A stretch of DNA of 64,000 nucleotides, taken from the NCBI RefSeq assembly GCF_013409365.1, contig NZ_JACCBA010000001.1:1116001-1180000 (forward strand), written 5' to 3'. Made by a program: the position numbers and the translations under genes. The notes below the pieces were generated by a model, which saw only the letters and a program-made list of their open reading frames with translations, searched no databases and was not told where the DNA came from. Positions within the stretch are counted from its first letter, which is position 1; every line of letters starts with the position of its first letter. Below are positions 1 to 7,993 of this stretch, piece after piece. The stretch is from Actinomadura luteofluorescens. GTDB taxonomy: Bacteria > Actinomycetota > Actinomycetes > Streptosporangiales > Streptosporangiaceae.

Positions 1-1428
1 GGCGGCACGCTGGAGCGGCTGGCGCAGGCCCGGGTGCTGCTGTTCGACAAGACCGGCACCGTCACCACGGGGCGTCCCGCGCTCACCGAGATCATCGCCG
101 CCGACCCGGGCCGCCACGAGGACCCGCTGCTGCTCGCGGCCTCGCTCGACCAGGTGTCCCCGCACGTGCTGGCCTCGGCGATCGTCCGCGGCGCCCGCGA
201 GCGCGGGCTGCGTCTCACGGCGCCGGAGGACGTCGTGGAGCGCGCCGGGCAGGGCGTGCGGGGCACCGTCGACGGCCACCGGGTGAGCGTCGGCAAGGCG
301 AGCTGGGCGGGGCGGGCGGACCCGGCGTGGCTGGACCGGGTCCGCGACCGGGCCGCCGCCCGCGGCGCGATCACCGTGTTCGTCGGCGTGGACGGGCGGC
401 TCGCGGCCGTCCTGCTGCTGCGCGACCGCGTGCGTCCGGACGCGGCGCGGACGTTCCGGCTGCTGCGCCGGGCGGGGATCGGCCGGGCGGTGATGGTGAC
501 CGGCGACCGCGCGGACGTCGCCGGGCCGATCGGCCGGCTCGTGGGGGCCGACACCGTGCACGCCGGGCTGTCGCCGGCCGGGAAGGTCGAGATCGCCCGG
601 GACGAGAGCGCCCGCGCGCCGACCGTGATGGTCGGCGACGGGGTCAACGACGCGCCCGCGCTCGCGGCGGCGGGCGTCGGCGTCGCGCTCGGCGCCCGCG
701 GCGCGACGGCCTCGTCCGAGGCGGCCGACGTGGTCGTCACCGTGGACCGGCTGGAGCGGCTGGCCGAGACCCTCGCGATCGCGCGGCGCACCCGGTCGGT
801 CGCGCGCCAGAGCGTGCTCGTCGGGATGGGGCTGGCGCTGGCCGCGATGGTCGTCGCGGCGCTCGGGTTCCTGACCCCGGCGGCGGGGGCGCTGCTCCAG
901 GAGGGCATCGACGTGGCGGCGATCCTGTCCGCCCTGCGCGTGCTGGGCCCGGGCCGCGACCGGGCGCCGCGCCTTCGCGGTGACGAGGCCGAACTCGTCC
1001 GGCGGCTGGACGAGGAGCACCGGGCGCTGTGGCCGCGGATCGAGCGGCTCCCCGCCCTGGCGGACGCGGCGGCCGGCCACGCCGGGCAGGACCGGGACGC
1101 CGCCATGGACGCGCTGTCGGGGTTCCTGGCGGACCTGGAGGCGCACGAGCGCAAGGACGAGAGGCTGCTCTACCCGGCGGTCGCGCGCGTCCTCGGCGGC
1201 TCCGACCCCACGGGGGCGATGAGCCGCGGGCACACCGAGATCGCCGAGCTGGCGCGCCGGATCGGCGCTCTGACGGCGGAGCTCCGCGCCGCGCCCGAGG
1301 CTCCGGAGCCCGCCGGCGACCTGCGGCGGACCGTGCAGGAGCTCTACGCGGTGCTCCGCCTGCACTTCGCCCAGGAGGAGGAGAACTACTTCGTCCTCGC
1401 CGACGTGCACGATCCGGCAGGGCCCTGA
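1..1428 (+). CDS. P1B-type metal ATPase with C-terminal hemerythrin-like domain (5' truncated)
   Basis: Frame 1 is open from the first base, so the gene starts left of the window. The visible part begins just before the DKTGT phosphorylation motif, then shows the TGD motif, the VGDGVNDAPAL hinge and one or two membrane segments, as in heavy-metal ATPases. From about residue 325 it continues into a four-helix hemerythrin-like domain with ligands in order: His in EEH, the HERKDE segment, His in RGHTE, and HFAQEEE. P1B-5 ATPases, for example in Acidothermus, are known to carry such a C-terminal diiron domain. The metal specificity cannot be read because the transmembrane metal-binding motifs lie outside the window. 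The ATPase assignment is firm; the P1B-5 subclass is inferred. Confidence 0.85.
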   Translation, partial: GGTLERLAQARVLLFDKTGTVTTGRPALTEIIAADPGRHEDPLLLAASLDQVSPHVLASAIVRGARERGLRLTAPEDVVERAGQGVRGTVDGHRVSVGKASWAGRADPAWLDRVRDRAAARGAITVFVGVDGRLAAVLLLRDRVRPDAARTFRLLRRAGIGRAVMVTGDRADVAGPIGRLVGADTVHAGLSPAGKVEIARDESARAPTVMVGDGVNDAPALAAAGVGVALGARGATASSEAADVVVTVDRLERLAETLAIARRTRSVARQSVLVGMGLALAAMVVAALGFLTPAAGALLQEGIDVAAILSALRVLGPGRDRAPRLRGDEAELVRRLDEEHRALWPRIERLPALADAAAGHAGQDRDAAMDALSGFLADLEAHERKDERLLYPAVARVLGGSDPTGAMSRGHTEIAELARRIGALTAELRAAPEAPEPAGDLRRTVQELYAVLRLHFAQEEENYFVLADVHDPAGP

Positions 1429-1446
1429 CCATCCGGCGGCCGGGCC

Positions 1447-1460
1447 GGGACGTTCGACTC
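1447..1460. promoter_or_regulatory. Weak DevR/DosR-like box
   Basis: GGGACGTTCGACTC has a perfect left half and a degenerate right half. It lies 59 bp upstream of the GTG chosen for the flavodoxin-domain gene. Confidence 0.4.
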
Positions 1461-1519
1461 TGGGGAGGGGCGCCGCCAGGGCCGAGGCTGAAGGCAGGAC
1501 ACCGCCGGAGGTGAGGAAA

Positions 1520-2137
1520 GTGACCGTCTTGGTGGGATACGCCAGTGCACACGGCTCCACGCGGAGCATCGCCGGACGGATCGGCACGGTGCTGGCCGAG
1601 CGGGGGCTCCAGGCCGACGTCCGCTCCATGGCCGGGGTGGAGGACGCCGGAGCCTACGAGATGTTCGTGCTCGGCAGCGCGATCCACGACCGCACGTGGC
1701 TGCCCGAGGCGCTCGACTTCCTCGCGCGCGAGCGCGACGTCCTGGCGATCCGGCCGGTGTGGCTCTTCAGCGTCGGGGTGCCGGCGGCCCTGCGCGGCCC
1801 GTGGCGGCACTTCGGCGCCAAGGAGGAGGGCCTCGTGCGGGACGAGCTCCGGACGAGGGTCACGGCCGTCGACCACCGCCTGTTCTCGGGCGTCTTCCTC
1901 CGCGAACACACCTCCCTGGTCGGGCATCTGCTCTTCAGAGCGCTCGGATGCCGGTACGGCGACTACCGCGACTGGCCGCGGGTCGAGGCGTGGGCCTCGA
2001 CGATCGCCGCGCGGCCGGGCTACGCCGCGCGGAGCCGCCGGGGCGCGGCGGACCTCGGCGGCGGGACGCGGGGACCTAGGTCCCTGGTGGCGGGCCGTCC
2101 GGCAAAGGAGTCTTGGGGGCATTCGGGCAAGGCCTAG
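1520..2137 (+). CDS. Flavodoxin-domain protein
   Basis: This 205-residue protein begins with a flavodoxin-like strand and phosphate loop (VGYASAHGSTRSIA), like the FMN loop of HemG-type menaquinone-dependent protoporphyrinogen oxidases and related actinobacterial flavodoxin proteins. A second strand (MFVLGSAIHDRTW) and a WLFSVG strand follow as in that fold. GTG at 1520 is preferred because AGGTGAGG sits 4-5 bases upstream; an in-frame GTG at 1511 lies inside that site. A weak DevR-like box precedes the gene and another box lies inside its 3' end. The likely role is a redox or electron-transfer flavoprotein; the substrate is unknown. A related protein lies at 37168-37665 between two USP genes. 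Confidence 0.75.
   Translation: MTVLVGYASAHGSTRSIAGRIGTVLAERGLQADVRSMAGVEDAGAYEMFVLGSAIHDRTWLPEALDFLARERDVLAIRPVWLFSVGVPAALRGPWRHFGAKEEGLVRDELRTRVTAVDHRLFSGVFLREHTSLVGHLLFRALGCRYGDYRDWPRVEAWASTIAARPGYAARSRRGAADLGGGTRGPRSLVAGRPAKESWGHSGKA
2071..2084. promoter_or_regulatory. DevR/DosR-like box (perfect palindrome)
   Basis: GGGACCTAGGTCCC is a perfect palindrome inside the 3' end of the flavodoxin gene. It ends 62 bp upstream of the STAS gene start at 2147, so it probably drives that gene. Confidence 0.65.
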
Positions 2138-2146
2138 GGGGAAGGC

Positions 2147-2506
2147 ATGCAGACGCGAAGGATCCGGCGGGAAGCGTTCGGGGAGCTCGTCACCATGATC
2201 GACGGCGAGGACGGCGGGCCGGCGCGGGTGACGGCCCGCGGCGAGCTGGACATCGCCTCGTCCGCCGCGTTCGGCATCGAGCTGGCGAGGCTGATCGGCG
2301 AACGGGGGCCCGACGTCGTCATCGACGTCTCCGGCCTGATCTTCTGCGACGCGCGGGGCCTCGCCGCGCTCGTCGCCGCCGACGAGCTGGCGCGCAGCCA
2401 GGGCGGCACCGTCACCCTGACCGGCCCCCGCCCGCAGATGGCGAAGATCCTGCGGCTCACCGGCCTCGACCGCCGGTTCGCGCCGGCCCGCACGCCAGTC
2501 CGCTGA
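2147..2506 (+). CDS. STAS-domain protein lacking a phosphorylatable serine
   Basis: This 119-residue STAS protein resembles anti-sigma factor antagonists (RsbV/SpoIIAA family). It has the RGELDIA first strand and a VIDVSGLIFCD strand. At the usual phosphorylation site the sequence is DARGL instead of DSSGL or DSTGL, so the serine or threonine normally phosphorylated by the partner kinase is missing. If functional it may bind constitutively or act as a scaffold. The ATG follows a GGGGGAAGGC ribosome site. The gene starts 9 bp after the flavodoxin gene, and a perfect DevR-like palindrome lies within the 3' end of that gene. Confidence 0.8.
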   Translation: MQTRRIRREAFGELVTMIDGEDGGPARVTARGELDIASSAAFGIELARLIGERGPDVVIDVSGLIFCDARGLAALVAADELARSQGGTVTLTGPRPQMAKILRLTGLDRRFAPARTPVR

Positions 2507-2608
2507 GGCGGCGCCCCAGGTACCCCTACCCCGTAACGACAAGGGATCGTCCACGGAGAGTGCCCTAGACCACGTTCGCTCCACGCCGCCAGGTCTTGCG
2601 GTTTCGGT

Positions 2609-2656
2609 TATACCCCCCTAGGGTAAGCCCGAATCGTTGATACCCCCTAGGGGTAC
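2609..2656. promoter_or_regulatory. Tandem CsoR/CstR-type operators
   Basis: Two palindromic elements, TATACCCCCCTAGGGTA (2609-2625) and GATACCCCCTAGGGGTAC (2639-2656), have centres about 30 bp apart. The second ends 12 bp before the MFS start codon. They match the elements flanking the CsoR-family repressor gene at 24594-24610 and 24979-24995. G/C-tract operators flanked by TA are typical of CsoR and CstR repressors, so the transporter is probably repressed by the protein at 24632-24910 or a paralogue. Confidence 0.75.
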
Positions 2657-2668
2657 ATAGGAGGGGAC

Positions 2669-4132
2669 ATGTCCGCTCGTTCCGTGCCGCCCGCCGCCCG
2701 CCGGTGGTGGGCCCTGGCACTCATCGCGACCGCCCAGTTCATGGTGATCATGGACACCTCGATCATCGGGGTGGCGCTGCCCCGCATCCAGGACGACCTG
2801 GGCTTCTCCCAGCAGAACCTGTCCTGGGTGTTCAACGCCTACGTCGTCGCCTTCGGCGGCCTGCTCCTGCTCGGCGGCCGGCTGTCGGACCTGTTCGGCG
2901 CCCGCCGGCTGTTCTCGGCCGGCTGGGTGGTCCTGCTCGCCGGCTCCGCGGTGGCCGGAGCCGCCGGCACCGTCGGCGTCGAACTGACCGGCCGCGCCCT
3001 GCAGGGCGTCGGCGCCGCGCTCATCGCGCCCGCCGCGCTCACCCTGCTGATGATGCTGTTCGGCTCCGAGCCCCGCGAGCTGACCAAGGCGCTTTCGCTC
3101 TACGGCGCCGCGGCTCCCGCCGGGGGCACCGCCGGGGTGTTCCTCGGGGGCGTCATCACCGAGTACGCGGCCTGGCCGTGGGTCTTCTACATCAACATCC
3201 CCATCGCCGTGCTGGCGCTGGCCGCCGCGCCGGCGCTGATGCCCGGGGGCAGCGGGGGCGCCCGCGGCTCGGTGGACGTGGTCGGCGCGCTGACCGTGAC
3301 CGCCGGGCTCGGCGCCGTCGTCTTCGCCGTCGTCCGCGCCCCCGAGGCCGGCTGGGACGCGGCGTCGACCTGGGCCGTGCTGGCCGGCGGGCTCGTCCTG
3401 CTCGGCGCGTTCCTGGCCGTCCAGGCGTCCCGCCGCGCCCCGCTGATGCCGCTGTCGATCTTCCGGGCGCCGAACCTGGGCGCCGCGAACCTCGCCCAGC
3501 TCCTGCTCGGCGGCGCGTGGATCCCGATGTGGTTCTTCCTGAACCTCTACCTGCAGCGGGTCCTCGGCTACAGCGCCTTCCCCTCCGGGGCCGCGCTGGT
3601 CCCGATGACCGCGCTGATCATGCTCGGGATGATCGTCCTGGCCCCGCGGGCCCTGGGGCGCCTCGGCCCCAAGGCCTCCATCGTCACCGGGCTGCTGGTG
3701 CTGGCCGCCGGCATGGGCTGGCTGGCGCTGATCCGCCCGGACGGGAACTACTGGGTGGACGTCCTGCCCGCGTCGCTGGTGGCCGCGCTGGGCATGTCGC
3801 TGGCCTTCATCCCCTCCCTGGGCACCGCGCTGTCGGCCGCCCGCCCGGAGGAGGGCGGGCTGGCGTCCGGCATCGTCAACACCAGCTACCAGGTCGGCTC
3901 GGCACTCGGCCTGGCCGCGATGACCGCCATCGCCGCCTCCTTCGGCGCCGACCGGCCCGGCGACCTGCCCGCGCTCACCGACGGCTTCTCGGCGGCGTTC
4001 GCCGGCGCGGGACTGGTCGCGCTCGCGGGCGCGGCGCTGGCCGCCGTCACCCTGCGCACCCCGCGCCCGGAGCACGCGCCCGCGCCCGCGCCGGTGACGC
4101 CGGCGGAGCACGAGAAAGCCCCGGGGCACTGA
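2669..4132 (+). CDS. MFS transporter, DHA2 (14-TM) type
   Basis: This 487-residue membrane protein has the DHA2/EmrB-QacA pattern. The first helix carries MDTSIIGVALPRI, followed by motif A-like GGRLSDLFGARR and the QGVGAALIAPAAL helix, and about 14 hydrophobic segments follow. It is probably a proton-coupled exporter; the substrate is unknown. GGAGGGG lies just upstream of the ATG. Two CstR-like operators directly precede it, linking it to the reactive-sulfur operon at 24.6-27.8 kb, so it may export a thiol- or sulfur-related compound (inference). A strong hairpin follows the stop codon. Confidence 0.85.
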   Translation: MSARSVPPAARRWWALALIATAQFMVIMDTSIIGVALPRIQDDLGFSQQNLSWVFNAYVVAFGGLLLLGGRLSDLFGARRLFSAGWVVLLAGSAVAGAAGTVGVELTGRALQGVGAALIAPAALTLLMMLFGSEPRELTKALSLYGAAAPAGGTAGVFLGGVITEYAAWPWVFYINIPIAVLALAAAPALMPGGSGGARGSVDVVGALTVTAGLGAVVFAVVRAPEAGWDAASTWAVLAGGLVLLGAFLAVQASRRAPLMPLSIFRAPNLGAANLAQLLLGGAWIPMWFFLNLYLQRVLGYSAFPSGAALVPMTALIMLGMIVLAPRALGRLGPKASIVTGLLVLAAGMGWLALIRPDGNYWVDVLPASLVAALGMSLAFIPSLGTALSAARPEEGGLASGIVNTSYQVGSALGLAAMTAIAASFGADRPGDLPALTDGFSAAFAGAGLVALAGAALAAVTLRTPRPEHAPAPAPVTPAEHEKAPGH

Positions 4133-4140
4133 CCGGCACG

Positions 4141-4171
4141 TCCGCGGGGTCGCCGTCGGCGGCCCCGCGGA
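4141..4171. terminator. Hairpin between convergent genes
   Basis: A 14-bp stem with one G-T type mismatch (4141-4154 pairing with 4158-4171) and a 3-nt loop lies in the 70-bp gap between the MFS gene and the convergent USP gene. It has no T-tract. It probably serves as a bidirectional terminator. Confidence 0.55.
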
Positions 4172-4202
4172 GCCCGTTCGCGGGGACCGGGCGCGTCCGC
4201 GA

Positions 4203-5066
4203 TCAGGTCGCGTGGACGACCGCGACCGGGCAGGGCGCGTGGTGGATCAGGGCGTGGCTGACCGATCCGAGCAGCAGGCCGCGGAAGCCGCCGAGGCCCC
4301 GCGAGCCGACGACGAGCAGGCGCGCCTCCTCCGCGGCGTTCATCAGCACCTCGCGCGGCGGGCCGGTCACGATGTCGACCTCGACCTTCACGTCGGGGTG
4401 GAGCTCACGCGCCGGGATCATCAGCCGGGCCAGCCTGGCCGCGGCGGCGTCCCGCATCCCGGTCTCGTCCACCAGCGGAGGGACGTCCTTCTCGGGCACC
4501 GCCTCCCAGGCGACGACCGCGTGCACGTCCCAGCCGTGCGCGCCGGCCTCGGCGAAGGCCAGCGCCAGCGCCTCGCGCGACGCCGGCGAACCGTCCACGC
4601 CCACGACGACGTGCCCGTGCACCCGCTCCGGCGGCGGGACGAGGTCGCCCCGAACGATCACGACCGGGCAGGGGGCGTGCGCGGCCACCTGCGCGCCGAC
4701 CGAGCCGAGCACCAGTCCGACGAACCCGCCGAGCCCCCGCGGGCCGAGCACGATCATGTCCGCGCCGTGTCCGGCCTCGATCAGCCGGGCGGCCGCCTGC
4801 CCCCGTGCCAGCACGCCCCGCACGCTCAGCTCCGGCGCCGCCTTCCGGGCGTGCTCGACCCCGTTGTTGAGGTTCTCCTCGGCCACGGCCCGCAGGTCGA
4901 CGACCGGCATGGCGATCGGGCCCCCGACGTAGACGTCCCACACGTGGAGCACGGTCAGGGGCAGGCCCCGGGTGCGGGCCTCGGCGGCGGCCCACTCCAG
5001 GGCCTGCACACCGCCGGTGGAACCGTCGTAGCCAACGACCACACCAGTGATCGGCTCGTCGTTCAT
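4203..5066 (-). CDS. Universal stress protein (tandem USP domains)
   Basis: This 287-residue protein has two USP domains (about residues 1-145 and 150-287). Each carries the nucleotide-binding signature, seen as GPRGLGGFVGLVLGS and GSRGLGGFRGLLLGS, so ATP binding is likely in both. ATG at 5066 is chosen because AAGGGGAG lies 6 bases upstream; a longer reading to 5105 lacks a site. A DevR-like box 90 bp upstream overlaps the end of the next gene, another USP. Tandem USPs of this type are typical of DosR-controlled dormancy genes in actinobacteria. Confidence 0.93.
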   Translation of the reverse strand: MNDEPITGVVVGYDGSTGGVQALEWAAAEARTRGLPLTVLHVWDVYVGGPIAMPVVDLRAVAEENLNNGVEHARKAAPELSVRGVLARGQAAARLIEAGHGADMIVLGPRGLGGFVGLVLGSVGAQVAAHAPCPVVIVRGDLVPPPERVHGHVVVGVDGSPASREALALAFAEAGAHGWDVHAVVAWEAVPEKDVPPLVDETGMRDAAAARLARLMIPARELHPDVKVEVDIVTGPPREVLMNAAEEARLLVVGSRGLGGFRGLLLGSVSHALIHHAPCPVAVVHAT

Positions 5067-5153
5067 GGAGAACTCCCCTTCAGGGTTCCTGCCTGGTCGA
5101 GTCAAGCCTCGCCCGCCCGGACGCCGCGCAGGAGGGTCGAGGGTCCGCGGGAA

Positions 5154-6023
5154 TCAGGGACCTTCGGCCCTCTCGTCCTCGCGGAGCGGCACCACCGCGA
5201 TCGGGCAGACCGCGTTGTACAGCAGCCACTGCGCGACCGAACCGAACGCGGGGTGCGCGGCCCCCACCACTAGGAGCCGCGCCTCCTGGGCGGCCTCCCG
5301 CAGTGCTCCGGGCGGGGGCGCGAGCGGATTCTCCGGGTGCGTGAGGACGTCGGGATGCCGCTCCCGGACCACCGTCACCGCCCGCTCCACCGGGTCGTGG
5401 ACCGGCGGCCGCCGGAGCGCGGGCTCCGGCGGCGGCCCGCCCTCGGCGCCCGAGTAAACGATCTTCAGGGGCAGCTGCCGCAGCTCCGCCTCGCGCGCGG
5501 CGAACGACAGCGCGCCCTCCGCCGCGGGCGAGTCGTCCACCGCGACCACGACCGGCCGCGGATCACCGGGGCGGGGCAGCGCGCCGACGCCCCGGACCAC
5601 GATGACCGGGCATCGCGCGTGCATGGCGACGTGCGCGGCGACCGAGCCGACCGGCACGCGCGCGAGCCGCCCGAGCCCGCGGGACCCGAGCACCAGCAGT
5701 TCGGCGCCGGCCGACAGCCCGGTGAGCCGTTCGGCCGCCGACCCCTCCTCCGACAGGGGCCTGACCGCCACCCCGGCGGTGCGCTCCCGGGCGCACTCGA
5801 CGCCGTGGGCCAGCACGTGCCGCGCAGCCTCGCGCAGCGACCGGCGGCCCGCCTCCTCCACCTCGGGGGCGGCACCCTGGTACGGCCACTGCCACGCGTG
5901 GCACAGCACCAGCGGCGATCCGCGCAGCTCCGCCTCGTCCAGCGCCCAATCCAGCGCCTGCATGGCGTGGACCGATCCGTCGAATCCGACGACCACCTCG
6001 CGCGCGCCGCCCACGTCGGACAT
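5154..6023 (-). CDS. Universal stress protein (tandem USP domains)
   Basis: This 289-residue protein has two USP domains. The N-terminal one keeps the GSRGLGRLARVPVGS nucleotide loop. The C-terminal loop is altered (GAAHPAFGSVAQWLL), so the second domain probably binds nucleotide poorly or not at all. The start at 6023 is supported by GGAGG 6 bases upstream; the open frame extends to 6119 without a better signal. A DevR-like box lies at 6189-6202. The last codons of this gene contain the box that appears to serve the USP gene at 4203-5066. Confidence 0.92.
   Translation of the reverse strand: MSDVGGAREVVVGFDGSVHAMQALDWALDEAELRGSPLVLCHAWQWPYQGAAPEVEEAGRRSLREAARHVLAHGVECARERTAGVAVRPLSEEGSAAERLTGLSAGAELLVLGSRGLGRLARVPVGSVAAHVAMHARCPVIVVRGVGALPRPGDPRPVVVAVDDSPAAEGALSFAAREAELRQLPLKIVYSGAEGGPPPEPALRRPPVHDPVERAVTVVRERHPDVLTHPENPLAPPPGALREAAQEARLLVVGAAHPAFGSVAQWLLYNAVCPIAVVPLREDERAEGP
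5157..5170. promoter_or_regulatory. DevR/DosR-like box
   Basis: GGGACCTTCGGCCC starts directly beside the stop codon of the minus-strand USP gene, inside its coding sequence. It lies 90 bp upstream of the USP start at 5066. Confidence 0.6.
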
Positions 6024-6188
6024 CGCGAACCTCCGTCCCCCTCGCGGACGTGATGGGGGCGGGAGAAGCCCTCCGCCGCTTAGGCAGCGTTTCGAGATGG
6101 ACGGTGCGTGGTCTCCCACTTCTCCGTCCCTTTCGGCTCGACTTCTCTCGCCCGACTACATTCCACCTCGCCGCCCGCGTCCGGACCA

Positions 6189-6202
6189 GGGACGAAGGTC
6201 CC
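6189..6202. promoter_or_regulatory. DevR/DosR-like box
   Basis: GGGACGAAGGTCCC has perfect 5-bp arms. It lies in the gap between the DUF1918 gene and the USP gene, 165 bp upstream of the USP start at 6023. Confidence 0.65.
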
Positions 6203-6211
6203 TCGTTCGCC

Positions 6212-6415
6212 TCAGGCCCGGGACGGTCGCGCGGGGTGCCGCTCGATGACGGCGTCCGAGGACGGGTAGAACGTGCTCTCGTGCCCGTCGTCCCATTCCA
6301 CGACGTAGGGTGGCGCGCCGTCCCGTCCGTGCACCTCGACGATCAGCGCCTTGCGGTCCGGCTCCCCCACCTGGTGGCCCCGGACGATGACCCAGTCACC
6401 CTTGTTCGCCTTCAT
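6212..6415 (-). CDS. DUF1918 small protein
   Basis: This 67-residue protein has the compact beta-rich DUF1918 pattern: GDWVIV near the N terminus, a central YVVEWDDGHES strand pair and a FYPSSDA turn. The fold is probably SH3-like; its function is unknown. A good ribosome site (GGGAGG, 5 bases from ATG) supports the start. A DevR-like box 58 bp upstream lies in the 3' end of the neighbouring SRPBCC gene. Confidence 0.85.
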   Translation of the reverse strand: MKANKGDWVIVRGHQVGEPDRKALIVEVHGRDGAPPYVVEWDDGHESTFYPSSDAVIERHPARPSRA

Positions 6416-6464
6416 TGGAACCTCCCTCGTCCCACGCTGCTCGCAGCGTGCTCTGGCGGACCGG

Positions 6465-7181
6465 TCACCGGAAGAGCCGAAGGTCCCCTCGCCGGGCCCG
6501 TCCGGTTTCCGCGTCCCGCGCCCCGGCCGGCGGGCGGCGGGCGACGCGCCGGCGAAGCTCGTGGAACTGCCTGTGCTGCATGATGAAGTGCGCCGGCTCG
6601 CCGAGGGTCCAGGTGAACAGCCGGTCCGGGATCGAAGGGGCCCCGCGGCCGCGCGTGCGGACGATCAGCCGCGTGCACCCGTCGGGGAGCCGGTGGAGGT
6701 GGAAGGCCCACAGCCCGTCCGCGTACGCCCGCGGCATCGGCCCGCGCGGGTCGAACGACCTTCCGGACGGCAGCTCCACGTCGCTCCGCAGCACGAGGGT
6801 CCTGCCCGGATCGAGGACCTCGACGCGGAAGTAGGTCGTCCCGCCCGGGACCGTGGGCACGCGGTCCCCCGCCGCCAGGCCCTGCCACTCGGGGTGGATG
6901 CGTTCCGCGCTCGGCCGCCCGCCGTTGTCGAGCAGGTCCCAGCTGTACCAGCCGGCCCGCCCGCATCCCATCTGTACCAGCCACGGCCAGACCGCCTCCG
7001 GCGGCGCCGGCAGCGAGACCGCCATGGTGGACTGGCTCGTCGCGTCCTCGATGAGCTCGTCGCTCGGATACCGGGTGCCCGCCTCCGCGTCGGTGGCCCC
7101 CCAGGACAGCAGCGCGGGGCGGATCACGGCCGCGTAGGTGGCGGCCGCGCCGCAGGCGAGCGCGACACCGCGAACGCTCAT
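6465..7181 (-). CDS. SRPBCC-family protein with N-terminal membrane anchor
   Basis: This protein of about 238 residues starts with a hydrophobic helix (about residues 4-26). A START/Bet v1-like (SRPBCC) domain follows, recognisable from VSLPAPPEAVWPWLVQMGCG, a central VEVLDPGRTLVLR strand and a C-terminal helix (about 200-220). The family binds hydrophobic ligands; the ligand here is unknown. ATG at 7181 is used, but GTG at 7190 has better spacing to GGGAGG and is a real alternative. It is divergent from the Rv1733c-like gene, and a DevR-like box lies 93 bp from each start. Confidence 0.75.
   Translation of the reverse strand: MSVRGVALACGAAATYAAVIRPALLSWGATDAEAGTRYPSDELIEDATSQSTMAVSLPAPPEAVWPWLVQMGCGRAGWYSWDLLDNGGRPSAERIHPEWQGLAAGDRVPTVPGGTTYFRVEVLDPGRTLVLRSDVELPSGRSFDPRGPMPRAYADGLWAFHLHRLPDGCTRLIVRTRGRGAPSIPDRLFTWTLGEPAHFIMQHRQFHELRRRVARRPPAGARDAETGRARRGDLRLFR
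6474..6487. promoter_or_regulatory. DevR/DosR-like box (variant)
   Basis: GAGCCGAAGGTCCC has one perfect half-site on the minus strand. It lies within the SRPBCC coding end, 58 bp upstream of the DUF1918 start. Confidence 0.5.
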
Positions 7182-7273
7182 GTTCCTCACGAGTCCTCCC
7201 CTGTCGATGACCGCTCGGTTCCACGGTCGCGAGCGGCGGCTCGGATCCGCAGAGTCCTTCGCCACGTCGGCCA

Positions 7274-7287
7274 GGGACGTTCGTCCT
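7274..7287. promoter_or_regulatory. DevR/DosR-like box, divergent promoter
   Basis: GGGACGTTCGTCCT is near-palindromic. It lies about 92 bp from both the SRPBCC start (7181) and the Rv1733c-like start (7380). Confidence 0.6.
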
Positions 7288-7379
7288 CTGCCCCGAACGG
7301 CCCCGGCCGGAAAGGCTGGAGGGAGAAGCCGTTCCGGGCGACTTCCGAGGTCGTTCGGTCATCGACCCGGGGAGCGGGC

Positions 7380-7961
7380 ATGAAGCCGCCGGATGCCATG
7401 ACACGCGCGGACCGCCTGCGGCGCCGCTGCGGGTTCGACGGCAACGCACTGCGCCGGAAGGTGGATCGGACCCAGTGGCGCGCCGGGCTGCTTCTCCTCC
7501 TGCTCTTCCTGGTCGTCGCCCCGGTCGCCTGCGCCCACGTCGTTTGGTCCGTGCACACCGCGGGCGTCCGCGCCGAGCGGTACGAGGCCGCGACACGCCA
7601 CCGGATCGACGCGACGGTGGTCGGGGTCACGCCGCTGGAGTCCGGGCGCGAGGTCACCGTGGTCTGGACCGGCGCGGACGGTGCTCCGCACACGGGCCGG
7701 TACACCAGCTGGCGCGCGACCGCGATCGGGCAGCACCGCGTGCTCTGGACGGGGCCCCGTCACGGCCTGGGAGAGATGGGGCCGCGCAAGCACGTGCGGA
7801 CCATCGGTGACGACGTGTCGGCCGCCGCGGCGGCCGTGGCGGTGACGGGCCTGCCGCCGCTCACCGTCTACCTCCTGGTCCGCTGGGGCTGCGACAGGCG
7901 CCGTTACCGGCAGTGGGACGAGGAATGGGCCGACTTCGACCGCCGCTCCCGTTCGACCTAG
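7380..7961 (+). CDS. Rv1733c-like membrane protein
   Basis: This 193-residue protein has two membrane helices (about residues 37-58 and 145-167) enclosing an extracytoplasmic domain of about 85 residues. That domain contains a TRHRIDATVVGV strand and an RYTSWRATAIGQ segment. Both tails are arginine-rich and cytoplasmic. The layout matches M. tuberculosis Rv1733c, a DosR-regulated membrane protein of unknown function. GGGGAG lies 5 bases before the ATG. A paralogue is at 31464-32063. The wax ester synthase gene follows after 32 bp, probably in the same transcript. Confidence 0.8.
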   Translation: MKPPDAMTRADRLRRRCGFDGNALRRKVDRTQWRAGLLLLLLFLVVAPVACAHVVWSVHTAGVRAERYEAATRHRIDATVVGVTPLESGREVTVVWTGADGAPHTGRYTSWRATAIGQHRVLWTGPRHGLGEMGPRKHVRTIGDDVSAAAAAVAVTGLPPLTVYLLVRWGCDRRRYRQWDEEWADFDRRSRST

Positions 7962-7993
7962 GAAGACCCGACACGCCACGCCGGAGGTGCGCG

